A DNA stretch of 64,000 nt from a virus. Positions within the stretch are counted from its first letter, which is position 1, and each line of letters opens with the position of its first letter. The translations under genes were made by a program, and so were the position numbers. This document shows, in pieces, positions 16,719 to 24,695 of the stretch. The notes below the pieces were generated by a model that saw only the letters and a list, made by a program, of their open reading frames with translations, made no database searches and was not told the origin of the DNA. Location: IMG/VR virus record IMGVR_UViG_3300031576_000032, positions 1 through 64,000 of that record. The stretch is one strand, 5' to 3'.

Positions 16719-18230
16719 TTAGAAGTCCTCCTTCTTTTCGATCGGGGGCACCCCGAACGGTTCATCTTGCTTCGCCGGGGCCGGTATCCCCCAACACCGG
16801 ACAAATCGACCGTTCACTTTGAACGCCGACGTTTTCGCTTTCGCTTTAACGAGATAGTTCCACGCGTCTCGTGGATGCACCCGAAGTTTTCGTTTTTCCA
16901 TGAATGATAATAGGTCGCTCGACCGGAAGTACACGAATCCGTCTTCCTGGAACGGCATCCCCCTGAGAAGATCGGACTTTTCCTTCGCCGGGGCGCGGTC
17001 GACGCAGAACTGTTCCATCATAAATAGAAACTGCCCCGCCGTACTCGCGTCGTCTGGGGCGTGGACTTCCTCGACTTTTTCGAGAAGCCCCCCGATGATA
17101 TCGTCCCACGATTCTCGCTTTATTCGTCGTTGCATCTGGTTCGTCTGTTCGACAACGACGTTCACGAACTTGGTCTGGCTCATAAGGATTTCGACCTCCC
17201 CGAGCCGGACCCGTTTCCCATTGACGTTGATGATCCAAGTCGGCGGGTCTGTAAGGATCTTCGTTAGCCCGTCGAGCGACACGCCGGGGTCGGTCGACGA
17301 TCCTGAAATCCCGAACTTCCGCCGGACACACATCGCCCGGTTGCACACCTCAACGATCGGTGAGTCCTTGCACGTGTAAAGGTATTCCTTCCGACTTAGC
17401 GATTTTATCGTCGCTTCAACTTCGGTCCCGGGGAGCGGGGGCTTCATATACTTCCGGTTCAATTCTCCGAGTTTCTCTTGCCATGCGTCCCCATACCTCT
17501 TTTTGCAATATACGCCGAGGTTGAATAACGCTTTGTTTCTTGACCCCTCCGGAAACCCGACTTTTGCGAGATGCTGTAAGCATGGGGGGCCGCTTTCAAG
17601 GTCCGGGTCTTCCGGAACCTTTATCCTCGCGAATGCCTCGACTGTCGTCGCCTTCTCGTCGGCGTAGTCGAGGAACGCGTCCGGCGGTAGCGGTTCCCCG
17701 CCCCGAATCGCATACCGAGTCGTCTCAGCCCCGCCGAAGTACGGCATATTGATCCACGATCCGCAATCATCGTCGCCCGCGAGTTCGGCCTGTTTCGGGA
17801 ATATCTCGCTCGACATATACCCGAGGACGACGGCGAACTCCGCAAGCCGGTCCCGGACAAACCCCGCCGGGGCCGGTTCGGAGAAGAATAGGTAAAGGTG
17901 CGCCCCCTTTGATTTCGTTTGGCAAGGTACCAGGGGGAACCTGGCTTCGACGATTTTCTTCTCTAAGGCCGAAAGGTCTAAGTCGTACACGTCAATGTCG
18001 ATCGCGCCGAATATGCACGTTCCGTCGTCTCGAATAGGAACGATCCCGATTCCTTTCTTTCCCTCAAGATGCGATTCCCAGTGTTTCGCCGTTGCCTTCT
18101 CTTTAATCGTTTGCGCTCGTCCCCCGAGCTTTCCCCGTTTTCCTTCTTTTTTCGTCCCGACGAGATAAGTCCCGTGAGCCCTTTCGAGCCCACGGAACCT
18201 CTCGTAGAAACGATCCGCGATCCCCGCCAC
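16719..18230 (-). CDS. AEP-superfamily DNA primase (TOTE/PrimPol-like)
   Basis: 503 residues starting at GTG. The N-terminal half has archaeo-eukaryotic primase features: AIDIDVYD (metal-binding DxD), SKGAHLYLFF (motif II with His) and WINMPYFGG, as in primases of the TOTE/PrimPol group. A Cys-containing segment follows (YTCKDSPIVEVC...MC), then a C-terminal domain rich in charged helices that may resemble a winged helix. It should make primers for the family A polymerase; no DnaG-type primase is visible. Confidence 0.8.
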   Translation of the reverse strand: MAGIADRFYERFRGLERAHGTYLVGTKKEGKRGKLGGRAQTIKEKATAKHWESHLEGKKGIGIVPIRDDGTCIFGAIDIDVYDLDLSALEKKIVEARFPLVPCQTKSKGAHLYLFFSEPAPAGFVRDRLAEFAVVLGYMSSEIFPKQAELAGDDDCGSWINMPYFGGAETTRYAIRGGEPLPPDAFLDYADEKATTVEAFARIKVPEDPDLESGPPCLQHLAKVGFPEGSRNKALFNLGVYCKKRYGDAWQEKLGELNRKYMKPPLPGTEVEATIKSLSRKEYLYTCKDSPIVEVCNRAMCVRRKFGISGSSTDPGVSLDGLTKILTDPPTWIINVNGKRVRLGEVEILMSQTKFVNVVVEQTNQMQRRIKRESWDDIIGGLLEKVEEVHAPDDASTAGQFLFMMEQFCVDRAPAKEKSDLLRGMPFQEDGFVYFRSSDLLSFMEKRKLRVHPRDAWNYLVKAKAKTSAFKVNGRFVRCWGIPAPAKQDEPFGVPPIEKKEDF

Positions 18231-18242
18231 GGGCCGCAGAAC

Positions 18243-19061
18243 CTAGAACTTATCGGCGTGAACCACTTCTTGCGTATCCGTGGCCTCGTCGACCCGAATC
18301 CGCCCGCCCCGCGCAAGAGCCTGAAGCGCCCGGGCTTCCGCCACGACCGCCTCGTCGCCCTTCCCGAGGACCCGTTCCTTTTCGATCTTGACGCCGTGCC
18401 AGGACCCCTTATCGTTCGACTCGGCGACCGTCGTGATCCGCCACGCGTGCGCGAACGTCGGCGGGCAGAACGGCTTCCCATTCTTCCCTTCGAACCGAAT
18501 CATTGACATCGCCGTCACCCAGTTCCGGGACTTCTTGATCTGGGTCGATGTAAGCGAAAGAACGATATTCCGCCGCCCGTCAGGGGTCAACTGAATGCAG
18601 TAGTGGTACCTCGTATCCGCGAGGTAGTTGTCCCCCTTCTGAAACCGCCCCGAATCGTCCCGCTCCAAATCGGCGAGGTTGATCTCATCGGGCCGGTACG
18701 ATCCCTTGAATCCCCCGCCGTCGTCGCGCTGACCCCATTCGACGTATTTCCTCTCGAAGTGTACCGGAACGAGAACGACGCCTTTCTTTCCGTCGTACAC
18801 TTCCCCCGTCGCCCCGTTCAGGAAGTCCCCGGCCGACGCGCCCTTGATGTACTTGTCCGAGTCGCGGTCGACCTGGGGCGACATCTTCTGGAGAAGCGTC
18901 AAAAACGGCTGGGCGTAACAATCCTGATCCGCCCCTTCGAGCCCCGCGCCCGCGTCGCGCTCGAACGACAACACGTCCGTCGACGGGACGCCCTTATCTG
19001 CTGCCTTCGAAACCGCCCTCGAGTCGTTTTTCGGAGACGGCTTCTTCGCTGCCTGGGCCAT
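18243..19061 (-). CDS. Conserved phage protein, candidate ssDNA-binding protein
   Basis: 272 residues with a disordered Lys/Ala-rich N-terminus and an acidic C-terminal part. The middle (GVVLVPVHFERKYVEW, ADTRYHYCIQL, NIVLSLTSTQIKKSRNW) is beta-rich and recalls proteins common in phage replication modules. No SSB is otherwise found in the window, and the position next to the primase makes an ssDNA-binding role attractive, but no OB-fold motif can be proved by eye. Confidence 0.6.
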   Translation of the reverse strand: MAQAAKKPSPKNDSRAVSKAADKGVPSTDVLSFERDAGAGLEGADQDCYAQPFLTLLQKMSPQVDRDSDKYIKGASAGDFLNGATGEVYDGKKGVVLVPVHFERKYVEWGQRDDGGGFKGSYRPDEINLADLERDDSGRFQKGDNYLADTRYHYCIQLTPDGRRNIVLSLTSTQIKKSRNWVTAMSMIRFEGKNGKPFCPPTFAHAWRITTVAESNDKGSWHGVKIEKERVLGKGDEAVVAEARALQALARGGRIRVDEATDTQEVVHADKF

Positions 19062-19084
19062 GTTTCTTTCTCCTTTTGTTTGGG

Positions 19085-19648
19085 TTACTTCTTCGGCTGC
19101 GTGATGATCGATTCGTCGTACTGAAACACCCCGAGGAGTTCCATCGGGAGGACCGTCCCGTCCGCAAGTTGCTCACGAACGAACGCCGATAGCGTCTGCC
19201 CGTGGACGGACTCTTTCCGGTCGTGAACGATCCCTTTCTTCTCGAGTTCCTTGTCAAGGATCTTCGCGGCGGACTCTTCCCCGCGACCGAACTTCGCGAC
19301 GACCTCCATCTTGATTAGCGACCCGTGGCCGTTCTTCCGGAGCCAGGCGAACGCTTTTTCCTTCCGGTCCTCGGAAATTGACGCCTTAACCGTTTTCTTG
19401 ATGTCGATCTTCGCCCCGTTCTTCAGGGTAAACGAGTCGACCCCGGCCTCGAACATCAACGACGGAAGGACCTCCGTCCGGATAATCCGGAGCACCGCGT
19501 TTGCCTCGTCGAGCTTCTCCGACAGCGTCGAGACTTCGTCCTCGGCCGCGAGCTGCGCAACGGCGATCGTCGCAAGTCGCCCGAGGAGTTCTTCTGTCAC
19601 CCCGACCGACCGATCTTCTTCGAAGTCGAGTGCGGACTTCTTCGCCAT
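19085..19648 (-). CDS. Conserved phage replication-module protein
   Basis: 187 residues from the ATG at 19648. A leading helix/coiled coil (LAAEDEVSTLSEKLDEANAVLRII) is followed by a conserved-looking domain (DSFTLKNGAKIDIKKTVKASI...AFAWLRKNGHGSLIKMEVVAKFGRG...VHGQTLSAFVREQL). Similar proteins occur beside exonucleases and primases in other phages, without an assigned role. Confidence 0.6.
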   Translation of the reverse strand: MAKKSALDFEEDRSVGVTEELLGRLATIAVAQLAAEDEVSTLSEKLDEANAVLRIIRTEVLPSLMFEAGVDSFTLKNGAKIDIKKTVKASISEDRKEKAFAWLRKNGHGSLIKMEVVAKFGRGEESAAKILDKELEKKGIVHDRKESVHGQTLSAFVREQLADGTVLPMELLGVFQYDESIITQPKK

Positions 19649-19650
19649 AG

Positions 19651-20463
19651 TTATTTCCCCTTTCCAATCGCTTCTCGAGCGATCCGTTTCGTGTCCGGCG
19701 CGAAGTCGGTCTTCGGCCCGGCGACCCATTCAAGCCACCCCTGGTCCTCCTTAACGACGACCGAAAGAAGTTTCCCGTTGTGTTTTCCGAACCCAACGAC
19801 GGTTTCCCCTGCGCCGTTTTTCTTAAACTTCCCGTCGACGTCAACCCGGTCCGACGGAAACATCTCGGCAATCGACCGAGGGATCAGGGGGATATCGGGG
19901 TAAGCTTTCAGTTGTCCCCGAAGAACCTCAAGTGTCGCCCGCGCGTCATCAATCGCCGAGTGGGTCTTCCCTGGATATTCGGGGCCGACGTACCGCGCGT
20001 GAGCGGCTTCGAGAGTCCTCGGCTCGCGCGTCCGGAAAATCGTGAATGCGTCGATAAACCGAGTCGCCGCAGCCCAGTCGTGGAACCACTCGGAGTGCCC
20101 GATCCGCCGGTATTCGGCCGATAGCACCGGGATATCGAATGAAATCAGGTTGTACCCGACGACGTCGGCTCCAGACACGAGGTCGGTTAAGTCCGCGGCG
20201 ACGTCGACGAACCTCGGAAGGTCCCGAATATCGTCGTCGGAAATCCCATGAGCTTTCGTCGCGCCCGGTTCAATCGGCACCATTGGATCGATGCGTTGGC
20301 AGAATTCGATCGGGTCGCCGTTAGGAAAGATCCCATAGATTCCAATTTCGACGATCCGCGCGTCCCAAGGCCGCGCCGACGTCGTCTCGAGATCAAGCGA
20401 TAAAAGCGGCCGATCGAGGACGAACGGCCACGGATTCTCGGGTTTCGGTTTCCGGGGGGTCAC
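19651..20463 (-). CDS. DnaQ-like DEDDh exonuclease with ExoX-type C-terminal domain
   Basis: 270 residues from a GTG. Exonuclease motifs: LLSLDLETT (ExoI), VVGYNLISFDIPVL (ExoII), HSAIDDARATLEVL (ExoIII, DEDDh His). The C-terminal domain VGFGKHNGKLLSVVVKEDQGWLEWV matches the small domain seen after DnaQ/ExoX exonucleases. It could proofread, process recombination ends or degrade host DNA. The GTG overlaps the stop of the 36-residue gene upstream; in-frame codons further up are shadow. Confidence 0.85.
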   Translation of the reverse strand: MTPRKPKPENPWPFVLDRPLLSLDLETTSARPWDARIVEIGIYGIFPNGDPIEFCQRIDPMVPIEPGATKAHGISDDDIRDLPRFVDVAADLTDLVSGADVVGYNLISFDIPVLSAEYRRIGHSEWFHDWAAATRFIDAFTIFRTREPRTLEAAHARYVGPEYPGKTHSAIDDARATLEVLRGQLKAYPDIPLIPRSIAEMFPSDRVDVDGKFKKNGAGETVVGFGKHNGKLLSVVVKEDQGWLEWVAGPKTDFAPDTKRIAREAIGKGK

Positions 20464-20570
20464 ATGTTCCTCGCGGCGAGCGCGACGACGATCGCGGCGG
20501 CAACGGTGAACACGACCCACCACTTATCTTCATCGACGCGACGAACGAGAAGCCGGAACTTCTTTTTCAC
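20460..20570 (-). CDS. 36-residue single-pass membrane protein
   Basis: A GTG start overlaps the upstream stop (GTGA), and its own TGA overlaps the exonuclease GTG. The product begins MKKKFRLLVRRVDEDKWW and continues with the helix VVFTVAAAIVVALAA. Basic N-terminus plus one membrane helix is typical of small phage inner-membrane effectors. Overlap coupling on both sides argues that it is real despite its size. Confidence 0.65.
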   Translation of the reverse strand: MKKKFRLLVRRVDEDKWWVVFTVAAAIVVALAARNM

Positions 20571-20725
20571 TGGTGGCTCCCACTCGAGACGATAAGAACG
20601 AGGTTCTCTCTTCCCGAGAAATTCTGGATTACGACGTCGATGACCTTTCCGTTTGACGTAGTTACTTCCAGGTCGTCGTTGAGTTCTTCCTTCTCGAGAA
20701 GCTTCTTGAAATCTCGGAGCCTCAT
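20567..20725 (-). CDS. Small hypothetical protein
   Basis: 52 residues from an ATG with a strong ribosome site (aaggagg). Begins MRLRDFKKLLEKEELND, then a beta-rich half. Similar short proteins of the form MxxxDLIxxLxxxPxDxxV are common in phages without known function. It is the first gene behind promoter P3. Confidence 0.65.
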   Translation of the reverse strand: MRLRDFKKLLEKEELNDDLEVTTSNGKVIDVVIQNFSGRENLVLIVSSGSHQ

Positions 20726-20759
20726 CGTTTTCCTCCTTATCCCGTTATCTCCGAATCGG

Positions 20760-20789
20760 ATCGTACGATCTTTCGACCGCACCTGTAAA
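20760..20789 (-). promoter_or_regulatory. Leftward promoter P3
   Basis: Minus-strand -35 TTTACA (20784-20789), 18-bp spacer, -10 TACGAT (20760-20765). Placed 35 bases upstream of the 52-residue gene; it should supply the exonuclease, primase and helicase operon. Confidence 0.75.
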
Positions 20790-20827
20790 CATCTATTTTA
20801 CATAACGGCTTTTCCTACTATAATTGG

Positions 20828-21118
20828 TCACTTCTCTCCCGCCCTGATCTTGTCGGCTATGGCGCGGATTTCCGCAGCTAACCCTGGAACCGTCTCCCAC
20901 CAATAGGTAGGCACTGCATCAATGTCAGTCGGATCGTATTGGTCTACCACCTTCGCCGCCATTTCCAGCCCTTCGATCCGCGCGGCATCGATGGCGGCGA
21001 TTGCAACAGCGACGCAGATGTCGCACTCGGCTGCGACTGGTCGATTGTGTTCGTGCGCAGCGATAGAGGCGATTATCAAGCGCGCTTTCTCCTTCGCCCA
21101 CTTGCTCGGCTCGCTCAT
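20828..21118 (-). CDS. Hypothetical protein, MSEPSK family N-terminus
   Basis: 96 residues, alanine-rich and helical (KARLIIASIAAHEHN, AIAAIDAARIEGLEMAAKVV). It resembles small phage proteins listing AIRxxAxxIRAGE at the C-terminus. The N-terminus MSEPSK is shared in form with the next two genes. ATGA overlap with its upstream neighbour. Function unknown. Confidence 0.65.
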   Translation of the reverse strand: MSEPSKWAKEKARLIIASIAAHEHNRPVAAECDICVAVAIAAIDAARIEGLEMAAKVVDQYDPTDIDAVPTYWWETVPGLAAEIRAIADKIRAGEK

Positions 21119-21393
21119 CTCTCGACCTCGATTCCGTGGCGGGAGAGGATTTTAAGCATCGATTCGAGCGTGTTCTTGTAGATCGCCTCACGCAATTCGA
21201 CGGCGGCGCTCGCTGGTAGCGCGCGAGGCGCGCGGATGTTCCAGATATAGACAGGCCAGCGTGCGTTTTTTGCAAGGCCAAGGCAGCCGCACCACGGGCG
21301 CACGAAACCGTTGTTCAGGTACGGCATCCCGCCGCAAAACGGACAGCCCAAAACTTGCGGCGCATCCGCCTTCAGATCGCTCGGCTCGGTCAT
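21115..21393 (-). CDS. Lar-like zinc-ribbon protein, putative restriction alleviation
   Basis: 92 residues. LGCPFCGGMPYLNN, then WCGC and VYIWNIRAP, follow the restriction alleviation protein Lar pattern (CPFCG...C..C...WN.R). Lar modulates type I restriction in Rac prophage; many phage relatives are untested. Start MTEPSD chosen at 21393 with the upstream stop overlapping. Confidence 0.65.
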   Translation of the reverse strand: MTEPSDLKADAPQVLGCPFCGGMPYLNNGFVRPWCGCLGLAKNARWPVYIWNIRAPRALPASAAVELREAIYKNTLESMLKILSRHGIEVER

Positions 21394-21638
21394 GTTTGGA
21401 GGCTCTTGAGTATGTCCATGCGCTCCTTCTCGACCTTTTTTAGATCGATACCGAAGAATCGCGCTAGTATCGATTCGCGCGAATCTAAGATCGGATCGGG
21501 CCAGGTCCGATTCTTCCCGTACGCGGCGAGTACGATACCCTGCTCGTCTAGCCATTCCAAAAACTCGCCGATTAGTTGTGAGCGCGGCGCCGCCTCACTA
21601 AGCCGCTCACACTCTGGGTACTTGCTCGGCTTGGTCAT
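21390..21638 (-). CDS. Conserved small phage protein
   Basis: 82 residues beginning MTKPSKYPECERL, followed by SQLIGEFLEWLDEQGIVLA. This YPECE...IGEFLEWL layout is widespread in phages and prophages with no assigned role. ATGA overlaps on both sides. Confidence 0.7.
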   Translation of the reverse strand: MTKPSKYPECERLSEAAPRSQLIGEFLEWLDEQGIVLAAYGKNRTWPDPILDSRESILARFFGIDLKKVEKERMDILKSLQT

Positions 21639-21907
21639 GTTGTCTCCTTTCTGGCGGCCAACCAGTCGCGCGCCTCGTTGATGTAGCATCCTGGTCCATG
21701 CTCAGCGTGCGATTCCTCGGCTGTCTCGACGACGCCAGAGAGAATACGGATCGCTTCGTTCAAGTCCTCCATCGCCTCCCGGTCCACGGTGAGGATGGTG
21801 TCGGCGATAATGGAGCGCCTCCTGTCTGCGGCCGTCTCCTCCGGCCACTCAAACTTGCTGACAACGCTCGCGGCAATCTCCATCGCCCGCTCTCTACTCA
21901 GCGGCAT
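21635..21907 (-). CDS. Hypothetical protein
   Basis: 90 residues from the ATG at 21907 (MPLSRERAMEIAA). Helical and acidic; ends in EARDWLAARKETT. It overlaps the upstream gene by 14 bases. No recognised family. Confidence 0.6.
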   Translation of the reverse strand: MPLSRERAMEIAASVVSKFEWPEETAADRRRSIIADTILTVDREAMEDLNEAIRILSGVVETAEESHAEHGPGCYINEARDWLAARKETT

Positions 21908-22118
21908 TTCTGGCCTTTCGCACAAACTCTAGCAGGCCTTCCTCGTTGTTCCGCCATGAGTCCCACCATTCGATCACACACATCGCCCCGGCCTCAGTCT
22001 TGGCGCGGCACACGGCCTTCATTTCGGCGATGATCGCCGCACGGCGCGGGTCGAGCCGGTCGCTCGCGACCGGATCGTCTGGACACAAACGCGAGTAGAG
22101 TTTCAGGTACTTGCTCAC
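21894..22118 (-). CDS. Hypothetical protein
   Basis: 74 residues from a GTG that overlaps the upstream stop (GTGA). Contains EAGAMCVIEWWDSWRNNEEGLLEFV. Function unknown; member of the coupled run of tiny genes. Confidence 0.6.
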   Translation of the reverse strand: MSKYLKLYSRLCPDDPVASDRLDPRRAAIIAEMKAVCRAKTEAGAMCVIEWWDSWRNNEEGLLEFVRKARNAAE

Positions 22119-22210
22119 TTACCTCTTTCCTTATTCTTACAGATGGACACCACTTCGACCGTCTCCATGCGCATCGTGCGTCGTCGAATCTTCCGGCGAG
22201 GGCGGCTCAC
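22115..22210 (-). CDS. 31-residue basic peptide
   Basis: A GTG overlaps the upstream TGA and the stop overlaps the next GTG, as in the neighbours. The product starts MSRPRRKIRRRTMRMETVE and is strongly basic. Coupling on both sides supports it, but the short length leaves doubt. Confidence 0.4.
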   Translation of the reverse strand: MSRPRRKIRRRTMRMETVEVVSICKNKERGK

Positions 22211-22431
22211 TTGGGTTTGGCCTCGGCTGCGACGCGCTCTTGCTCCCGCGCCGCCGCGACGAATCCGAAACCGCCAGCCCGTAGAGCCTTCTTCTGCTTG
22301 AACGGAACCCATCGCTCCCACTCGACGACGCCGTTGACAAGAACGCGGTACTGAACGCCAGCTTCGCGAACGTCCGTTGTCATCGTGACGCCATGATCCG
22401 TGCGTTCTACGATCCGCCTCGCCCGGCTCAC
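22207..22431 (-). CDS. Hypothetical protein
   Basis: 74 residues from a GTG overlapping the upstream stop (GTGA). Central segment VQYRVLVNGVVEWERWVPF is beta-rich; the C-terminus is a charged helix. No family recognised. Confidence 0.6.
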   Translation of the reverse strand: MSRARRIVERTDHGVTMTTDVREAGVQYRVLVNGVVEWERWVPFKQKKALRAGGFGFVAAAREQERVAAEAKPK

Positions 22432-22805
22432 TTGTGGTCGCTCGGCGGTTGGGGGCCAAGTAACACGCGCATCCGTTCCAGCAACTCGACAATGCGCTCG
22501 CACTTGTCCTCCGACAGGCGTCCCGACTTCACGAGCGCCGATAGCCACTGACCGCACTCGTCTAGCATCTTCTCGGCCTCCATCCCTCTCTCCGCCGACT
22601 CGATCAGCGCAGCGGCGGAGTTGTGGAGCGAGACGGCGCAATCAGCGTCCTCGATCCGATCGAACATGTCGATAAGCCTTTCATTCGAGTAGATCGTGCG
22701 CCCAACCTTACGACCAATGCGACGCTCGCCGTCAGTCCCAGCCTTCAGCTTCGCCTTGAGATCGGCGAGGAGGGTTAGGAAGGATTGGTTTGTGGTGCTA
22801 GTCAT
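22428..22805 (-). CDS. Hypothetical helical protein
   Basis: 125 residues from the ATG at 22805. Long helices (LADLKAKLKAG, EDKCERIVELLERMRVLLG). Overlaps its neighbours by ATGA upstream and GTGA downstream. Codons here use CGC/GGC/GCC more than the replication genes do, by eye. Confidence 0.6.
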   Translation of the reverse strand: MTSTTNQSFLTLLADLKAKLKAGTDGERRIGRKVGRTIYSNERLIDMFDRIEDADCAVSLHNSAAALIESAERGMEAEKMLDECGQWLSALVKSGRLSEDKCERIVELLERMRVLLGPQPPSDHK

Positions 22806-23047
22806 CGTGTCACATCCTTCCCATCTCGCCCAGTTATCTCGACCCATCCTCTTCTCCCTTCCAGGAAGTCTTTGTCGTTCGCGTTAACAACAAGAACACT
22901 CCCGATCTCAAGACTAGTCTCAATGTGGAAATGGTCTTTCCCGTGTAATTCCGAAGGACTCCACACTTCGACGTTCTCAGAGATATGCCCAACCGATTCA
23001 TCACCGACAAACTGAAAGGATCGAAATACCAGGGAAACCGCTTTCAT
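22802..23047 (-). CDS. Hypothetical protein, beta-rich
   Basis: 81 residues from the ATG at 23047 (MKAVSLVFRSFQFVGDE). Contains DHFHIETSLEIGSVLVVNA. Function unknown. Overlaps both neighbours by four bases. Confidence 0.6.
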   Translation of the reverse strand: MKAVSLVFRSFQFVGDESVGHISENVEVWSPSELHGKDHFHIETSLEIGSVLVVNANDKDFLEGRRGWVEITGRDGKDVTR

Positions 23048-23208
23048 CTTCCGCTTCCAACTTCCATCGCAATATAGGAGAGAAAGAATAGAACTGAAGC
23101 TTTCCAAGCACGGTCTTCCTGAAAAATTAACCAAACACCAAAACAAAAGGAACCTGCTAACCCATGAATGACGAACGATAAATCGAGAATAAATCGGGGA
23201 GAAATCAT
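23044..23208 (-). CDS. 54-residue two-helix membrane protein
   Basis: Two hydrophobic segments (FVIHGLAGSFCFGVWLIF and ASVLFFLSYIAMEVG). The ATG at 23208 overlaps the SNF2-like helicase stop (ATGA). A small early membrane protein; role unknown. Confidence 0.6.
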   Translation of the reverse strand: MISPRFILDLSFVIHGLAGSFCFGVWLIFQEDRAWKASVLFFLSYIAMEVGSGR

Positions 23209-24695
23209 GGCTTCATCACCGCGTCCGCTAGCGACTTCGCCCCGAGAAGAACGTCTCGGATTCTTTCGTCGACCGTCCCGGCGCACTCGAGATCGACGTA
23301 CGTCACGGAATGCTTCGTCCCGATCCGGTGCGCGCGGTCCTCGGACTGATACCGCTGCTCGTAGCTGAACGTGTTCGAGTAATAGAACACCGTCTCCGCC
23401 GCGGTTAGGGTGACGCCGATTCCGGATTGTTGTTGCCCGACGAGGAACCGGACGCGGACGTCTTCCTGGAACGCCTGAACGTTGAAGTCTCGTTTATCCC
23501 CTACAATCCCTCCATGAAGTTCGACAACGGCCTCGCTTCCAAACTTCTCTTTAAGCCCGACCGTTATCGCTTCAATCTCCGTCCGGAACCGAGCCCAGAT
23601 AATCGCTTTCCCGGGATAGTCCTCAGATACAAGATCGATCAGCGCGTCAAGTTTCGGGTTTCCCCCTGGAACGGGCTTAACTTCGATCTTTCCAGGGGTA
23701 TACGCGACTTCGATCGCGTCGAGATCGACTTCGCCTTCTTGGATCGTGACGGTCGCCGGGACGAACCCTCCGAGAATTTGCTGGCACCGAAGGAGCCGGA
23801 CGATTTGAAGGTTAGCAAGAACTTCGAACGAGTCGAAGACGATTTCCCCGTCCTTCATAAGGTCGGCGTACATCTTCTTCTGTTCCGGCGTCATCTCAAC
23901 GGCGACCCGTTGGTAGATCTTGTCGGGGATATCGAGACATTCGGCTTTCGTTTTCCGGTAAGAGTGATTCTGAATCTTCGACTTCAGTTCGTCGAGGCGG
24001 ACGTACTTAACGAGTTCCTCGTAGGCTCTCGAAGCGCCCGCGGCCCGCGTGTACTGTTTCTCGAACACTCCGTACTGGTGTTTGAACCCGTAGAACGACG
24101 TAAAACCGAGCACCGACGGGTCTAGGAATCGAAACTGAGCGAACAAGTCAAACGGCGTCTGCGTAACCGGGGTCCCGGTCATCGCGCGCCGGAACTTCGC
24201 GCGCTTCCCTAATAGGATCACCCGGCGCGTACGCTGCGACGTCGGGTTTTTGATTCGGCTCGACTCGTCGACGACCATCAGCGACTTTCGCTCGAGGAGG
24301 AACTTCTCGGCGGCGTCGAACGCTTGGCCCCGGTTTGAAAACGCTTCGACATTAATACAGAATATCGCGAGGTCCTTCGACTTTAGGAGTTCTTTCCAAG
24401 CCTTCCGCCAACGGTCCGTTTTCGCTTTCCCGGGGTCCCACTCGAGAACTTTGTAATCGCACCCAAGATGAATAGGGATCTCGACCCGGGGCCAGTTCCG
24501 ATACACGACTTTCGGCGCGACGACGAGGACCCCATCGATACGGCCGGCAGCGAATAGAAGCCCGGCGGTGTCTAGAGCGATCTTCGTTTTACCGAGACCT
24601 TGTTCGAGAAAAATCCCGAACGCCTTTCGATCCCACGAAAGGTTTAAGCACTCGGTTTGATGGTCGTAGGATTTCGTTTTCTGTTTGTATTTCAC
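23205..24695 (-). CDS. SNF2/SF2-type DNA helicase/translocase
   Basis: 496 residues from a GTG. RecA-like domain 1 carries FLEQGLGKTK (motif I), VVDESSRIK (motif II, DESS rather than DEAH) and AMTGTPVTQ (III). Domain 2 carries KAIIWARFRTEIEAI (IV), VGQQQSGIGVTLT (V) and SEDRAHRIG (VI), typical of SWI2/SNF2 proteins. Phage members may remodel protein-DNA complexes during replication or recombination. It starts 26 bases downstream of promoter P4 and overlaps the HerA-like gene by GTGA. Confidence 0.88.
   Translation of the reverse strand: MKYKQKTKSYDHQTECLNLSWDRKAFGIFLEQGLGKTKIALDTAGLLFAAGRIDGVLVVAPKVVYRNWPRVEIPIHLGCDYKVLEWDPGKAKTDRWRKAWKELLKSKDLAIFCINVEAFSNRGQAFDAAEKFLLERKSLMVVDESSRIKNPTSQRTRRVILLGKRAKFRRAMTGTPVTQTPFDLFAQFRFLDPSVLGFTSFYGFKHQYGVFEKQYTRAAGASRAYEELVKYVRLDELKSKIQNHSYRKTKAECLDIPDKIYQRVAVEMTPEQKKMYADLMKDGEIVFDSFEVLANLQIVRLLRCQQILGGFVPATVTIQEGEVDLDAIEVAYTPGKIEVKPVPGGNPKLDALIDLVSEDYPGKAIIWARFRTEIEAITVGLKEKFGSEAVVELHGGIVGDKRDFNVQAFQEDVRVRFLVGQQQSGIGVTLTAAETVFYYSNTFSYEQRYQSEDRAHRIGTKHSVTYVDLECAGTVDERIRDVLLGAKSLADAVMKP

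Noticed and set aside
17353-17381. Promoter-like TTTACA inside the primase gene
   Set aside because: The -10 at proper distance (ATCGTT) is poor and the site is deep in coding sequence.
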